In this document: positions 34,075 through 44,510 of the stretch, piece by piece
Layout: each line of letters begins with the position of its first letter
Numbering within the stretch: position 1 is the stretch's first letter
The notes under the pieces: generated by a model
What the model saw: the letters and a program-made list of their open reading frames with translations, nothing else
Databases searched by the model: none
What the model was told of the DNA's origin: nothing
DNA from: Taenia hydatigena
Taxonomy: Eukaryota > Platyhelminthes > Cestoda > Cyclophyllidea > Taeniidae
NCBI GenBank assembly: GCA_036345935.2
Contig: JADWOT020000010.1
Span: forward strand, 9,658,756 to 9,722,755
Reading direction: 5' to 3'
DNA: 64,000 nucleotides
Made by a program: the position numbers and the translations under genes

Positions 34075-34310
34075 TCCAATTCCTCACTAACAGCGCTGGA
34101 GTTAGAAATCAATTCCACAGCATGCAGTCAGACTACAACGGTGTCGCGTATTTGCGTCTCGAAAATTTCGGTAAGCATTGCATGAATGGTACACTTATTT
34201 GTTGATTTTCATGATTGGCTTATTTTGGGCTTATATATTTTACCTTACTTACCAATGACTTCTCTCTCCTATTCTTTGGCGTGATATGCTGTACCTGCGC
34301 ATCCGTCCGC
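34075..34310 (+). repeat. Repeat shared with 36740-36970
   Basis: 'cctcactaacagcg', 'cagactacaacgg' and 'accttacttaccaatgacttct' have close counterparts at 36742-36920 in the same orientation. No frame is kept open in both, so I regard it as non-coding. Confidence 0.6.
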
Positions 34311-34934
34311 AGTGACTTCCATGCACTCACCACACTTTTTATTGCAATCCTCATAAGTACAACTTAGTATTTATTCCAGTGCCATTATTATGTCTTGAAG
34401 CAATTTCACCTGTGGGTTTGAGGCACTAAAATGCAAATTCAGAGTTTTAACTGTCCAAGAGCTGAAATCTGTACACTTATCATTCTTAAGGCAATGACCA
34501 GTCAAGCATTCGTTTTTTTGAATGCACAGCATATCCGCTTTAAGATCAAATTTGCGCGTCTCCCAACTCTTTGCACAGGCTTGCTACAACCCAGTCATAT
34601 CTTCAGCTTGCTTGCAGCGAGCATATGCACTTCCCGCTGCTTAACTCATCACTGTGCTTTGACTGTCCTGATTTGTTTCAACTAATCATAGATATGCTCT
34701 AGCAACTTCACCTTATATCATTCAGGCTCGCATACGGCGGAATGCATGTGGGTCTTCTTCAGTTATTTTCGCTATCCCTTGTATGTTGAACCAATGATTT
34801 CGGACAAAAATGGTGTATAATCAGCCCCACTGGACCCAATTGCATCCGAACAGTCACGTACTTGTCTTACTTTTATATTTTTATCAATGGTACAGTACAT
34901 AGCAGGTAATATGCTCCATATCTAACGTCCCTCG
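34311..34934. other. No supported gene
   Basis: A short plus-strand frame (34431-34685) has no partner and no motif. Nothing else is visible. Confidence 0.35.
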
Positions 34935-35330
34935 AGATGTCTTACCTATGCTCATTCGACAGTGTGGTGTACATGACCGATTCTGCACTGCAGTGCCTCG
35001 CTAACGCAGTCTTCCACTTGGATTAAGGCGCCTCACATTCCGCATCACCACACATGCTGCCACCGGGACGACTCTCCCTCCAATGCTCTTCATCCTGGAC
35101 ACGGGATCGAGGGATACAGACGATTCGACGTCTAGGGCTGATCATTATGAGCGTCTCAGAGCCATCTTCACGAACTCTGCAGAACTACATTGCGTGGTTA
35201 TGGTAGGTCTACAGTGAGATTCTAACCTCGCCTTGAACCTACAGCTAAGATCGCCTCTAGACTCATTAGTGGCGCTGCAATAAAAACTACGTTTCAATCT
35301 TGGGGTTCGCAATACAAACTATGGTAAGCG
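34935..35330 (+). pseudogene. F-box-like family, degenerate 3' fragment (F6) with start of R
   Basis: Nucleotides encoding 'CSFDSVVYMTDSALQC' and 'PPMLFILDTGSRDT' align with F, with small indels in between that break the frame. From about 35225 the sequence ('cttgaacctacagctaagatc') passes into a stretch resembling R ('cttcaaatctacagctaaatg' at 9235), skipping the last third of F. Confidence 0.7.
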
Positions 35331-35444
35331 TATTAGTCAATGCAATGAAGGTACACCTTGACACGACAAGGAATAGAAGACAGAAGTCATTGATAAGTAA
35401 GGCAAGAATAGAAGCTCGAAATAAGGACTTGAGTCCAGAAGTGC

Positions 35445-35585
35445 TCAACCAGTAGTCGGTGTTGTCCCCTTCATAGCTTACATGAATTCCACTGACATTT
35501 GATCAGATGCTGAAATTTTCTCTCTTCTGACGACTCGTTGCGACCACCACTTAACTGATCGACAGTCCCTGTTTCACGGTTTAAG
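35445..35585 (-). repeat. G repeat, inverted fragment
   Basis: Aligns with 25285-25425 and 47320-47470, and reversed with 38190-38340. In all three inverted copies it is not attached to any T exon on the same strand. Confidence 0.75.
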
Positions 35586-35647
35586 ATATGTAGTGCTCAA
35601 TCGCATGGCATCAAGGCGCTTACTCCTCAGTAAAATGAAGTTTAGTT

Positions 35648-35890
35648 ATGGTTAGTAATGGAAGAGGAAGCAGCACTTTTATTCCTGATTGGTTTGAAGA
35701 TGCATTCATATCGACTGACACAGGAGAAGTTTACATAGCCTATAAAACGAATACGGCGATTGTCTCAGTGCATTCTGCAATCACACTTTACCCCACAGTG
35801 TGTGTTTGTTCCTTTCTGCCATTAGTCCTGGATAAGCTATTTTCAGTGTTAATTTATTCACTTTGGAATGTAAGTTGGCGCGAATATTGA
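35648..35890 (+). other. P block exon, copy 1 (open)
   Basis: An 80-codon frame reads 'FIPDWFEDAFISTDTGEVYI' and ends in a hydrophobic stretch 'FLPLVLDKLFSVLIYSLW'. The second copy (43560-43745) keeps 'FLIGLKMHPYRLTQ' in another frame and has stops; a third fragment with 'attcctgattg..gaagatgcattcatat' lies at 47562-47625. Downstream sequence to 36125 also repeats at 43746-43984. The start codon sits in an otherwise unremarkable context. Product unknown. Confidence 0.4.
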
Positions 35891-36125
35891 AGGTGGGCAA
35901 ATTACCAAACAGATAACAATAAACTTCGAATTGGTTTTAGCACGCTTACAGTAGCAGTGAGGATCCACACGATTCTGCTGATCTACTCCCTAATTTTGGT
36001 TGGAAAGACAAACACGACAACAGCTGTCGGTTGCCTTAAACAGCGAGCTCACTATCCAAAATGTGAACACAAAATTTATTAAATTGATATCGTTTTCATC
36101 CTACATCAGCCGCAATGATCTTGTG

Positions 36126-37080
36126 GCAGTAGGAGTGGGAGTGGGGCGAAGGGTGCTCTGTCTGCATTTGTCCTTCCGTAATCGCGAAGAAGTGGCTCAA
36201 TCAAATCGCCACGCATTGCAAACCGCTCAATGCTCTATGCCTCCTTCTGAGGTAAGCCCCAATTCTTCGGATAACAAGGCGTAGAAATTAGCGTCTTTGT
36301 TTGTTAAAACGCGTGTAGAATAACGTTAATATCGTAGCAGATCAACGCCGCGGTCTCAAAACTGAGGTCAAGTGAATTTGTTAAACGCACGCATCTTCGT
36401 GTCAAAACAAGCTTCATGAACGGGCGCGTTGTTCTCCTTGGCTGCCTGTGGGGACGCTAGTTAACACCTGGCGTTTATTTTATGCGGACTATTTAGAGAA
36501 TTACTGCATAATCGACTAGACGAACTAAGTCGACGCGTGTGACTAAATCACTTCTGTCAACAATCAAGTCTCTTGTTCCAATGTCTCTCATTGCCACATC
36601 ATGGACCTACTTGGGCGAGGCAGAATGCAGCCACAGTGTTTGAGTCATAACAACTCAACTTTTCTTTTAAATAAGCAAATAGTTCAAGAGGAATACTGGT
36701 GTATCGTAAAGAAACCCTCAATGTATACTGCGAATCCCTCACTAACAGCGTCGAAGGTAGCGGCTAATTCCACAGCAAGCAGTCTGACTACAACGGCATT
36801 GCGCATTCGCGTTGAGTGGATTTGAGCAAGCAGCGCATGCATCGCATACTTATCCGTAAATTTCATAATTGTTTTATTCCGAGCTTGTATCCTTACCTTA
36901 CTTATCAATGACTTCTATCTTCTATTCTTTGCCGTGTCAAGTTGCACATGTCTATATGTCAGCATTAACTAACACGCGCTTAACATAATTTGTATTGCGA
37001 TCCACAAGATTGAAACGCAGTTTTTATTGCAGCGCCACCAATGAGTCTAGGGGCGACCCCAGCTGTAGGTTCAAGGCATT
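36126..37080. other. Segment absent from the 44-kb duplicate
   Basis: The direct repeat P-R-T at 43.6-45.8 kb lacks the equivalent of 36126-37265: there the P block joins R directly at 43984/43985. The segment contains the repeat shared with 34075-34310 and a short R-like piece at 37030-37075. No gene is supported. Confidence 0.6.
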
Positions 37081-37440
37081 AAAAGGGGAAGTTGGCCTTT
37101 TAGCTCTCTAGGAGTCGAAATGCTCCAGGGGAATATTTGTGACCCAGAACTGCCTTCATAGAAATGACCGGCGGGCGTAATAGACCGCAAAATGGGGATT
37201 GGTAAACTCTTTGAGTGTGGTGGAGCTTAGCATCTTGAAAGATGCCAGCGCATTGTACCCCAGCTCGAAGCAGACCAGCTTTGACTACCTGGTAAGTGGT
37301 TGAGAAAATCAAGTCAAAGTTATTGTGAGGAATGTGGTAATTTCGCGCGTTCTCCAGTGAATGCGAGAGCTCAGCCAACAGTAGCCTTAATTCGCCTGTC
37401 GCCAATCCAAACGCCCAGTGCATTTGCACAAAGCCACCAA
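37080..37440 (-). repeat. R repeat, proximal part, diverged copy
   Basis: Aligns with 49080-49390 in the same orientation ('gagtgtggtggagcttagcatct', 'agcagaccagctttgactac', 'tcgcctgtcgccaatccaaa'). A shorter copy follows the P block at 43985-44160. Confidence 0.75.
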
Positions 37441-37885
37441 ATTATCATATGCCATTTAAAATGGTTGTTTTGATTATTGACTGCAAGTTGCGGTGAATTG
37501 CATTGTGTGTCATATAGCTTACCAGGAATTTCGCCGATCCTGACAATTTCGAATTCACTATTTGGAAATCAATCAATTCCGTGTCTGCCCATCAAATTGT
37601 CAAACCACACTAACACTGGCATACTGACGGCATTTGTTGAATGTAGTTTTCATGCCACTTTGTCTTAGCTCACACTAACAATCTTGCATATTTAATACAA
37701 TGCGATTAGGAATTTTACTTTTAGAAGATGGAATTGGCTTCAGCACAAAGCGGTGGCAAAGCACTAGATGAAACCGAGTCCAGACTCCTACCTAATTAAG
37801 GGACCACCTTGTTACGTCGAAAGCGTCTGCACTTCTCTACTTAGATCTAGTCAGTGACTCTAGCATTCCTACAAATAGTTTTGGC
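37441..37885. other. Conserved non-coding DNA between R and T
   Basis: 37460-37700 aligns with 44190-44420 and its start with 31070-31095. No open frame is shared. It may contain the T promoter, but I see no defined element. Confidence 0.5.
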
Positions 37886-38610
37886 ATGTCTCACGCGACA
37901 GTATTTGAAATCGAAACAAATGATCATAGTTATCTGTGCAGTAGTGGGCTTTTGACGCTTAAGGTTGTTTATCTGAGATCCTTGGCTGAAAGAAGAGGTA
38001 CAATCATAATAGTAAATCGCTATGCAAGGCGCATTTCTGCTGTGCCCATCAATGCGGGTGCATCTGTGAACCAGTTGGAAATGGAAGCACAGCTATCCCT
38101 TTTCACCAGTAATTCATGCCATGCTTCCAGTAGCCCCATAGTGAGCATCTCAATGCCACACTATGCAGAGAGATGGACATTCCAAATGGAAGGACAGGGC
38201 CTGCCGATCATTCAGATGCTGGATGGAAGGAGTAGCGCCAAGCGACGGAAATTTAGCATGCGATCAAATGTCAGTGGAGTTCATGTGAGCTGTAACAGGG
38301 TCAACACTCACTACCAATTGAGTAGTTTTCTGTATAATTTCAGGTCACCGTGAGCAATGCAGCAAGATCGTGGATTAGAATCGTAAAAGACACTTGTAAC
38401 CGCACAGTCGCCGTGGATAAGATTACAAAATTGTGCAATAATACGCCAGTAATTGTATCGGTCCGCGGGTATGACACCCTTCACGGTTCTCTTACTACTA
38501 CTATAAGTGAGGTCTTCATCAAATTCATGAGCACGAGCCTTTGCTGCCTTCCGTTAGCAGACTTTCTGGACTGGCGTCGACCCCACTCTCGGATCACAGA
38601 GGATAGTTAA
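37886..38610 (+). CDS. T family, intact two-exon gene (221 codons after splicing)
   Basis: Exon A runs from an ATG at 37886 to 38284 and ends '...SNVSGVH'. A 59-nt intron follows (38285 GTGAGC to 38343 TTTCAG) and exon B (38344-38610) begins 'VTVSNAARSW' and ends at a TAA. Both junctions are phase 0, so the reading frame is kept. Exon B contains 'DTCNRTVAVDKITKLCNNTP', 'VIVSVRGYDTLHGS' and a final 'LPLADFLDW'. The second copy (44511-45169) has a 2-base insertion in exon A and has lost the AG of the acceptor, and the 51-kb copy has a nonsense codon, so only this copy looks functional. An upstream signal-peptide exon could exist but is not seen. No family is recognised with confidence. A cestode surface antigen family of the gp50 type is one idea, unproven. 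Confidence 0.5.
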
Positions 38611-38624
38611 CTAGCTCACTACCT

Positions 38625-39080
38625 TCTCATAAGGCTTTTATGCGGCAGGTGGTAAAACCTTATTCCCTTTGTCATTATGTCTACTAGCTTGGAAACACGA
38701 CGAGGTGGCCTATGAAAGGACCAATTCTGCAAGAACGTCGAGTCGTCTTGTAAATGTGACGATGCCTGTGAGAAACGTGCAACCTCACGATTCGTCTTGC
38801 ATATGGTTCCTCTCTTGGCTTTGATTAGAGCTGCAACATTGAGTCTGCCAACGTCGATCGCCCTGGTAATTTTAGCGTGATGCACATCGCGGCGTAGGTT
38901 AGGTTAAAAGCAATTGCAAATTTGAGAGATGGATGGCAGTACTGTTTGATTTGTTCAATGTCCGCGTGAAAATGGGAAATGCCTGCAGGACATAATGCTG
39001 TTTTGTGGTCGGTTGTGAGGCACTGGACTCTCCATTTACCCAGGGCACAATAAAACACTTCGCATTCAGCATTCAGCATC
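38625..39080 (+). other. T tail: Cys-containing segment with hydrophobic end
   Basis: Downstream of the T stop, a plus-strand frame reads 'MSTSLETRRGGL', a stop, 'KDQFCKNVESSCKCDDACEK' and then the hydrophobic 'FVLHMVPLLALIRAATLSLP'. In the 45-kb copy the same frame (45236-45424) has Cys in place of the stop and is fully open. Related tails occur at 28775, 56610 and 61265-61390. The layout (Cys cluster then hydrophobic C-terminus) would fit a membrane or GPI-anchor exon. The minus strand is also open in both copies (38619-38885, 45178-45420), so strand is uncertain. Confidence 0.4.
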
Positions 39081-39099
39081 GCAGTGTTTAACTTGCGAA

Positions 39100-39215
39100 G
39101 AATCCTAAATAACAGCAGCAGTGTTACGAAACATTCGAATTGTTTTGGATATGAAGCTATGCATGCTGCTACAGCATTGTTCTATATTGCTTTATGACCT
39201 AGTCAACAATTCAGA
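39100..39215 (+). repeat. W block, copy 3
   Basis: 'aacagcagcagtgttac' and 'gaagctatgcatgctgctacagcattg' are almost identical to 45685-45775. It directly follows the T tail and precedes V2. Confidence 0.75.
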
Positions 39216-39239
39216 TAAAAAGACGAAAAAATTGTCAGA

Positions 39240-39925
39240 ATACTTTATGCAATAGCCGCTCAAAATGGCGAATTATATACAGCATTGACTGTACATACAT
39301 TTCTTTGGTGTCTGCTTCCTTTGCAATAAGTCTCATCGTCGTTAATCTCGTTTATTATTTTGCTTTTCAGCACAGCAAATTCATCTAATCAGAAGATTAA
39401 TTCCATGGTTAGGAAACTTGCATTTTGTTTACACAAGTTCGTACGAGGACATTTCAAGCCAGTCCTTGTAAAACGCTGCAAGCTCCTTGCTGTATATCTT
39501 GCTATTTTGTGCTTTATTGATGTTCAAGGACACCAGTGTATCTCAAGGAAGAGGAAAGTGATAATGCAGTGTGGTCTCACTTCGCCTTCTTGCATTGATG
39601 ACGGAGTAATTATTTGGTGTACTTCTTCTACTTATAGGGCTGCAGATGTATATAAATTTAATAATGGCAGAATGCGGATTACTTTTCAACTAATGAAGGG
39701 GTTGATAATAGCGAGTGCACCAACCCATTTGTGACTGTCCTATAGTCATCAAGTTTCTCATGTCATTACTTATGCTTTAATCGGCCCGTGCGTTTATCCC
39801 TCTCTACTGGCTTTATTAAGATAGTGTCGTGGACTCTCCTTTTAACGGGAGTATGGACTTGAGTTCATCTGCTGCGCTGGGTGTGTCTGAGTTTGTTGCA
39901 ATCAGAAGCTTCACATTTTTGGCCC
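39240..39925 (+). CDS. V block, copy 2; 124-codon open frame with a signal-like segment
   Basis: The frame 39360-39734 contains 'KRCKLLAVYLAILCFIDVQG', a basic start followed by a hydrophobic run ending in small residues, then 'HQCISRKRKVIMQCGLTSPSC' in part and a C-terminal 'RMRITFQLMKGLIIASAP'. It looks like a signal peptide or membrane anchor followed by a short Cys-containing domain. V1 (27.6-28.2 kb) and V3 (55.7-56.2 kb) share the sequence but break the frame. V lies upstream of a T-like tail in those copies, so V and T may be parts of one larger gene. The first codon is not an ATG, so this is probably an exon rather than a whole gene. Function unknown. Confidence 0.4.
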
Positions 39926-40335
39926 TCAAGAGACAACGACAATCCTACCTGCTCCTACCGTAGTGAATGGCAACGCTCACAATGAATTGAAAATTCTTTA
40001 TCTAGACGCAGACACATCCATTTTAAGTTTTTATTAATGCGCCATCTTCACTGTCCAATACACATTTCTGATCACCAGTCTGGCGACCATAACTAGACAA
40101 ACATGCTGAGGCGAGTCTTATGTAAGGGCAAATCATGCGCCCCACTTCCCGATATTACCTCCTCACATACTTGCACGGATTCGCCACAACGCAGTCACTC
40201 ATTCAGTTTACCACCAGCGAATATGCACACTTCCCACTACTTATATTACCATTGCATCTTGACCGGTCCGCTTTGCTAGAACTAGTCAGCGATGTGTGCA
40301 AGCGAAATCACCTCCAATGCACTGTGTGGTGGCCA
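39926..40335. other. No supported gene
   Basis: The match with V1 and V3 stops near 39930. The following 400 bases have no partner, and the start of frame 40135-40482 is unsupported. Confidence 0.4.
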
Positions 40336-40339
40336 CGGC

Positions 40340-41300
40340 CAACGTTGAGGCCTGTGATATCTCAGCGGTCGCTTTTGACTATAGGATCTATGAGAACTGA
40401 TTGCTTTTTGGGCATTGCCTCACACATTGAAGATGTCTGCGCCATCCAGATATTCACACATTCCGACTTGCACAAGTGCTGAAGGCTTCTTTATCATGCA
40501 TGTTGCAGTTGCAATTTGTGATGTGTTTACTGATAGTAGAGTTCAGGGGAGTGTTTCGCATCAACACTCACTCAAGCAGGACTTAGTGTGGCTCTTCCAC
40601 TGACTGCATTATCGCCCTCACGCAATCCTGCCATATTCTCCTTCCTTTTCCATTGTCTTCAAGGATAACAGCAGAGTGTGAGGTGCAAGTTGAATTCCAT
40701 TGATGGTCTTTGATAAGATCTGCTCACATTTGTGGAAGAATGACATCGTGCAGTTTGCACCTCTAAGTAAATGAGATAAACTTCTCGCAGTAAAATCACC
40801 TTAAATAGACGCTGAAATGTGCTTTGGCTGCTCAAAACGACAGTGTCAACTCTCACTGCGATGTGAGCTTTTAGCCTGTCTTTGCTGCTGACCGCACAAT
40901 TTGCCACATTTATTGCAGCCAAATTATTTGCGTATTTTAGTAACAGCTAAATAACCGTAGCTGTAATGTTTTGACTCTAGCATTTAATGGCAATTAATAT
41001 TCCATTAAAATTTCTTTTTGCCTCTTTTTAAAATAGCATTTAATCAACCGCTCCAGACTGTGGAAAACACGGCAGACAAGGACACGAGTGGAATGCAGCA
41101 TGCAGCAGATTTTTGCGTCCACCCACTCCATCTGTGTCACGAAACTGCACAAAATGCCTTTGATGGTGATGGTAGATTAATCATCCCTTATAAGCTGCGC
41201 GATAGCAATGTAGAGGTATTAGATCGGTTTCTCACTTTCATCCTAATTCTTACCTTCCAACAACTTAACTAGCTGCAAAGCACTTTAAAATGCTTTACCA
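40340..41300 (-). pseudogene. F-box-like family, scrambled 5' fragments and flank (F7)
   Basis: The minus strand from 40498 reads 'MIKKPSALVQVGMCEYLDGA' then 'DIFNV' and a stop, aligning with the F start. 40499-40605 is the old upstream flank, as in F1. A second fragment at 41085-41180 matches the F region encoding 'LLRSYVRQMEWVDAKLCCML'-type sequence. It is joined directly at 41183 to DNA corresponding to the promoter side 500 bases further away (compare 33008 onward). The order of pieces is not that of an intact gene, so this is an internally rearranged remnant. Confidence 0.65.
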
Positions 41301-41955
41301 ATGTTGATGGATAGGAACATCGTTCTCATAATTAGCACCATCTTACCTCGGCCTTCTCTTTGTGTCAATTAAAGTGTCAAACAGTAAGAAGAAGGAAAAG
41401 AATTCCAACCAATTACGGACTTGTATGCTCACATGCATGCTCATTCCGCAAGTTATATTTTCTCCAAGCTTGTACAGATTCATCCCAAATGCGACAAACT
41501 GGCCCCGTGTGAAGGAGCATGGAAGGTATTCGATGCCACGATGCTGAATGTTCAGCGCCGCCCTATAAATAAAGAATAAAAACAATAAACAGCAGTGTCT
41601 TAACACCACAAAGCGTGAGGAAGAAGGGGCTAGATTGCTGATCCTCACTTGAGGCTTACTCAAGCCGATTTTTAATCGTGAGGATCGCATCCCAGTGATA
41701 GTTTAAAAATGAAGCAAGCCCTCTCAGTGTTATGTGCTTTCCTGCGCCTGATAACAAGTTATCAATCATCTCCACTTTGATAGACATCTACTATTTCTTC
41801 TCAACTCCTCTTTGAACGTTTCTGCTGTCGACAAGTTAAAGACACCTACATTCCATCATTACAACTACTTCATGCTTCAAATGATGAAAGGGCGAATGTC
41901 ACCTTAACACATTCTCACGCACTCATTGAATTCCGTAAGTCAGATATGAGAAATC
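41301..41955. other. No supported gene
   Basis: The minus-strand frame 41343-41690 (115 codons) includes a hydrophobic run 'CCLLFLFFIYRAAL' but has no partner in the window. I cannot decide whether it is coding. Confidence 0.3.
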
Positions 41956-42102
41956 TTAAGCAAGCAAGCAAGAAATTTGCTACTTATGTCGTCATTTTCT
42001 ACCAACTGTCAGCACAAAAATGTGCAAACCCATAATGCCATTGATTGTGGTTCGGAGAAATGATTAACAAAAATACGACTGCACGCCTGGGGTTGATAAG
42101 AG

Positions 42103-42507
42103 TTGCGGCTCAAGATTAAGATATCGAATAGGTACAGTGCTTACTTCATCGCTTCTGGTCTAACGGCATTCAGAAAAAGTCAATCGAATGGGAAACACGA
42201 GGTTTGTTTCTATTCCGGAAAACATTTCACATGCAAGTGCAAGGATATTCATTGCATCGATACGCCAATGGCAACCGCAAGTGCTGCGATACATCAAGAT
42301 GAACGCGATGACAATAGCAATGGAGTTAGTAACAAGGAGCACACCTTAGAGTGTGTAAATTGTGGATCGAAGGATGGTGCGAAACTGCACTTCACTCACT
42401 TGACGCTTGCAACATTTCATACCGCGTGCACAGATCCACACATTCACTGCAAAGCTCATGGAATACCGTGGATGTATGCCGGAGTGTGCTGGTCACTCAG
42501 AGCCTGA
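42103..42507 (+). CDS. Z family, copy 2: open Cys/His-rich protein or exon
   Basis: A 134-codon frame (opening TTG; first ATG at 42268, codon 56). It contains C35, C44, C46 and C51, then 'GVSNKEHTLECVNCGSKD' with C84 and C87, then H96, H99, H106, C109, H113, H115 and C116. A CxxC followed by spaced His and Cys suggests a zinc-binding fold, but I match it to no named domain. The same frame from 'MATASAA' to 'CTDPH' is preserved in Z1 (20985-21860), with conservative changes, which argues for past selection. Z1 and Z3 carry frameshifts, so this is the only open copy. The Z unit extends 41960-42850 and is followed by a tandem copy. Confidence 0.5.
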   Translation: MRLKIKISNRYSAYFIASGLTAFRKSQSNGKHEVCFYSGKHFTCKCKDIHCIDTPMATASAAIHQDERDDNSNGVSNKEHTLECVNCGSKDGAKLHFTHLTLATFHTACTDPHIHCKAHGIPWMYAGVCWSLRA

Positions 42508-42889
42508 TGAAGTGTTGTGGGATAGAAGTACTAGAAGAAGCAGGTTATGCCAAATATACGAGCGTTGGCGTGGTGGATTACTCGAGTTCACAAGTTTATC
42601 TATCGGCCAGGCTTTTGCCTTGCATCGCTGAGACGTAGCTCGATTCTAACACAGATGCGGACAAACTATTCTGTTCTGTTGGCATACCTCATCGTCCAAC
42701 CGCACCTCTGCGTCTCAGAGTGCATTGACATCAATCGCTTCAAACACAAATGCTGCATGCAGTGAAAGTTGCATGTGACAGTACTGTAAACTCGTAAGAC
42801 GTTGGACGAAATTGTGTCAGTTTAACCACCCATTCACGTCCGTTGGGTAAAAAATCGAGCTGCTTCACGGCTGAGTAGCATTTGTCACC

Positions 42890-43560
42890 TCTTCGCATAC
42901 CAGTAAGGTTGTCGTGCTCTACCATCTGTCAGCATGTAATGGAGCGAACCAATAGCGCTACTGATTGTTGTTCGGAGAGACAATAAACGAAAACTACGAC
43001 TCCACACCAGCGGTTAATCAGAGACGCAACTCAAGATGACGGTGTTGCGTAGGCATAATGCTTACTTCTTCGTTTCTAGTCTAACGTCAGGCAAAAAAAT
43101 GATTCAAAATGGAAATAAGAGACTCGTTTCTATCACGACAAACACTCAACATGCAAGTGCAAGGGTATTCATTCCACCGATAAGCCAATGGCAACCGTAT
43201 GGGCTGTTATGCGTCAAGATGTAAGTAGAGGAAGAAGGGAGGGATTTACCAGCATGAAGCAGATCTGCCGAAATGGTGGGGTCCGTAGAGCAAGCTACTT
43301 AAGCCAATGCGTGCTAACAATGGCGAGACTTTTGCACTTCTGAGATGCAGCCCAACCCCAGCAACGATATGGGCGAATCGTTTTGTCCTCCAGGCATACC
43401 TTAGCGTCTAACTACACATCCGCACCTCAGAGCACACATATAACAATCACTTTACGCACAAACACTGCATCTAATGAAAGATGCACACATGTGTACTGCA
43501 AACCCCTATGACATTGGGTAAATGTTTGCCTATCAAGCCACCCGTTGGCTGCTAATGGAA
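42890..43560 (+). pseudogene. Z family, copy 3 (tandem to copy 2)
   Basis: Aligns with 41990-42840 along its length: 'accatctgtcagcat', 'ctacgactccacaccagcgg', 'catgcaagtgcaagg', and the 3' part 'ctcagagcacacatataac'. A segment equivalent to 42330-42640, which encodes the Cys/His motif, is mostly missing and the frame is shifted. The tandem spacing is about 0.9 kb. Confidence 0.7.
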
Positions 43561-44160
43561 AAGTGAAGCGGCGCTTTTGTTCCTGATTGGCTTGAAGATG
43601 CATCCATATCGACTGACACAGTAAAAGTTCAAGTTGCCTATTTAGCCATCCTGCTATCACATTTTGCCCCTCAGTGTGTGGTCGTGGATAAGTACTGTTA
43701 AATGGTAAACGATTCGCTCTGGAAAGCAAGCTGGCGCGAATAGTAAAAGAGGGCAAATTACCAAACAGATAATAATAAACTTTTAATTAGTTTTAGCAAA
43801 CTTACAGTAGCAGTGAGAATCCACACTCTTCTCTCTTCCACTCTCAAATTTTGGTTGCAGAGACAAGCACGCCAACAGCTGTCGGTTGCCTTAACCAGCG
43901 AGCTCACTGTCCAAAATGCAAGCACAAAACTTATTAAACTGATCTCACTTGCATCCTACATCAGCCGCAATGATCTTGTTGCTCTAAGCAGACCAGCTTT
44001 GACTACTAAGTAAGTGGCTGAGAAAATCAAGTCAAAGCCACTGTAAGGGATGCGATAAGCTGGTGTGTTCTCCAGTGAATGCGAGAGCTCAGCCAACAGA
44101 AACCTTAATTCGCCTATCGCCAATCCAAATGCCTCTTTCATTTACACAAAGCTACTAACT
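43556..44160 (+). pseudogene. P block copy 2 joined to R fragment
   Basis: 43556-43984 repeats 35670-36125 (with a short deletion). At 43985 it jumps to 'ctctaagcagaccagctttgac', an R segment equivalent to 37268 onward. The P frame has several stops. R is on the opposite strand. The junction marks a 1.1-kb deletion relative to the 36-37-kb copy. Confidence 0.7.
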
Positions 44161-44510
44161 TATCATATACCTTTTAAAATGGTAACCTTTATTATTTACT
44201 GTAAGTTGCAGTGAATAGCATTGTGCGTCTCATGGCTTACCAGGAATTTCGCCGATCCTGACAATTTCGATTTCAATATTTGCCAAGCAATCAAATTCAT
44301 GTCTGCCCATCAGTTTCTCAACCCACACTAAAACTGGCATATTGACAGCATTTGTTGAATGCATTTATCATGCCACCTACTCTTAGCTCACACCAACAAT
44401 CTTGCATATTTAATGCAACATAATTAACGATTTTACTTATCGAAAGTGGAATTGGCTTTAGCATAAAGTGGTGGTGCGTGTAATGAATTTATTTCGTGGT
44501 AGATAAATTC

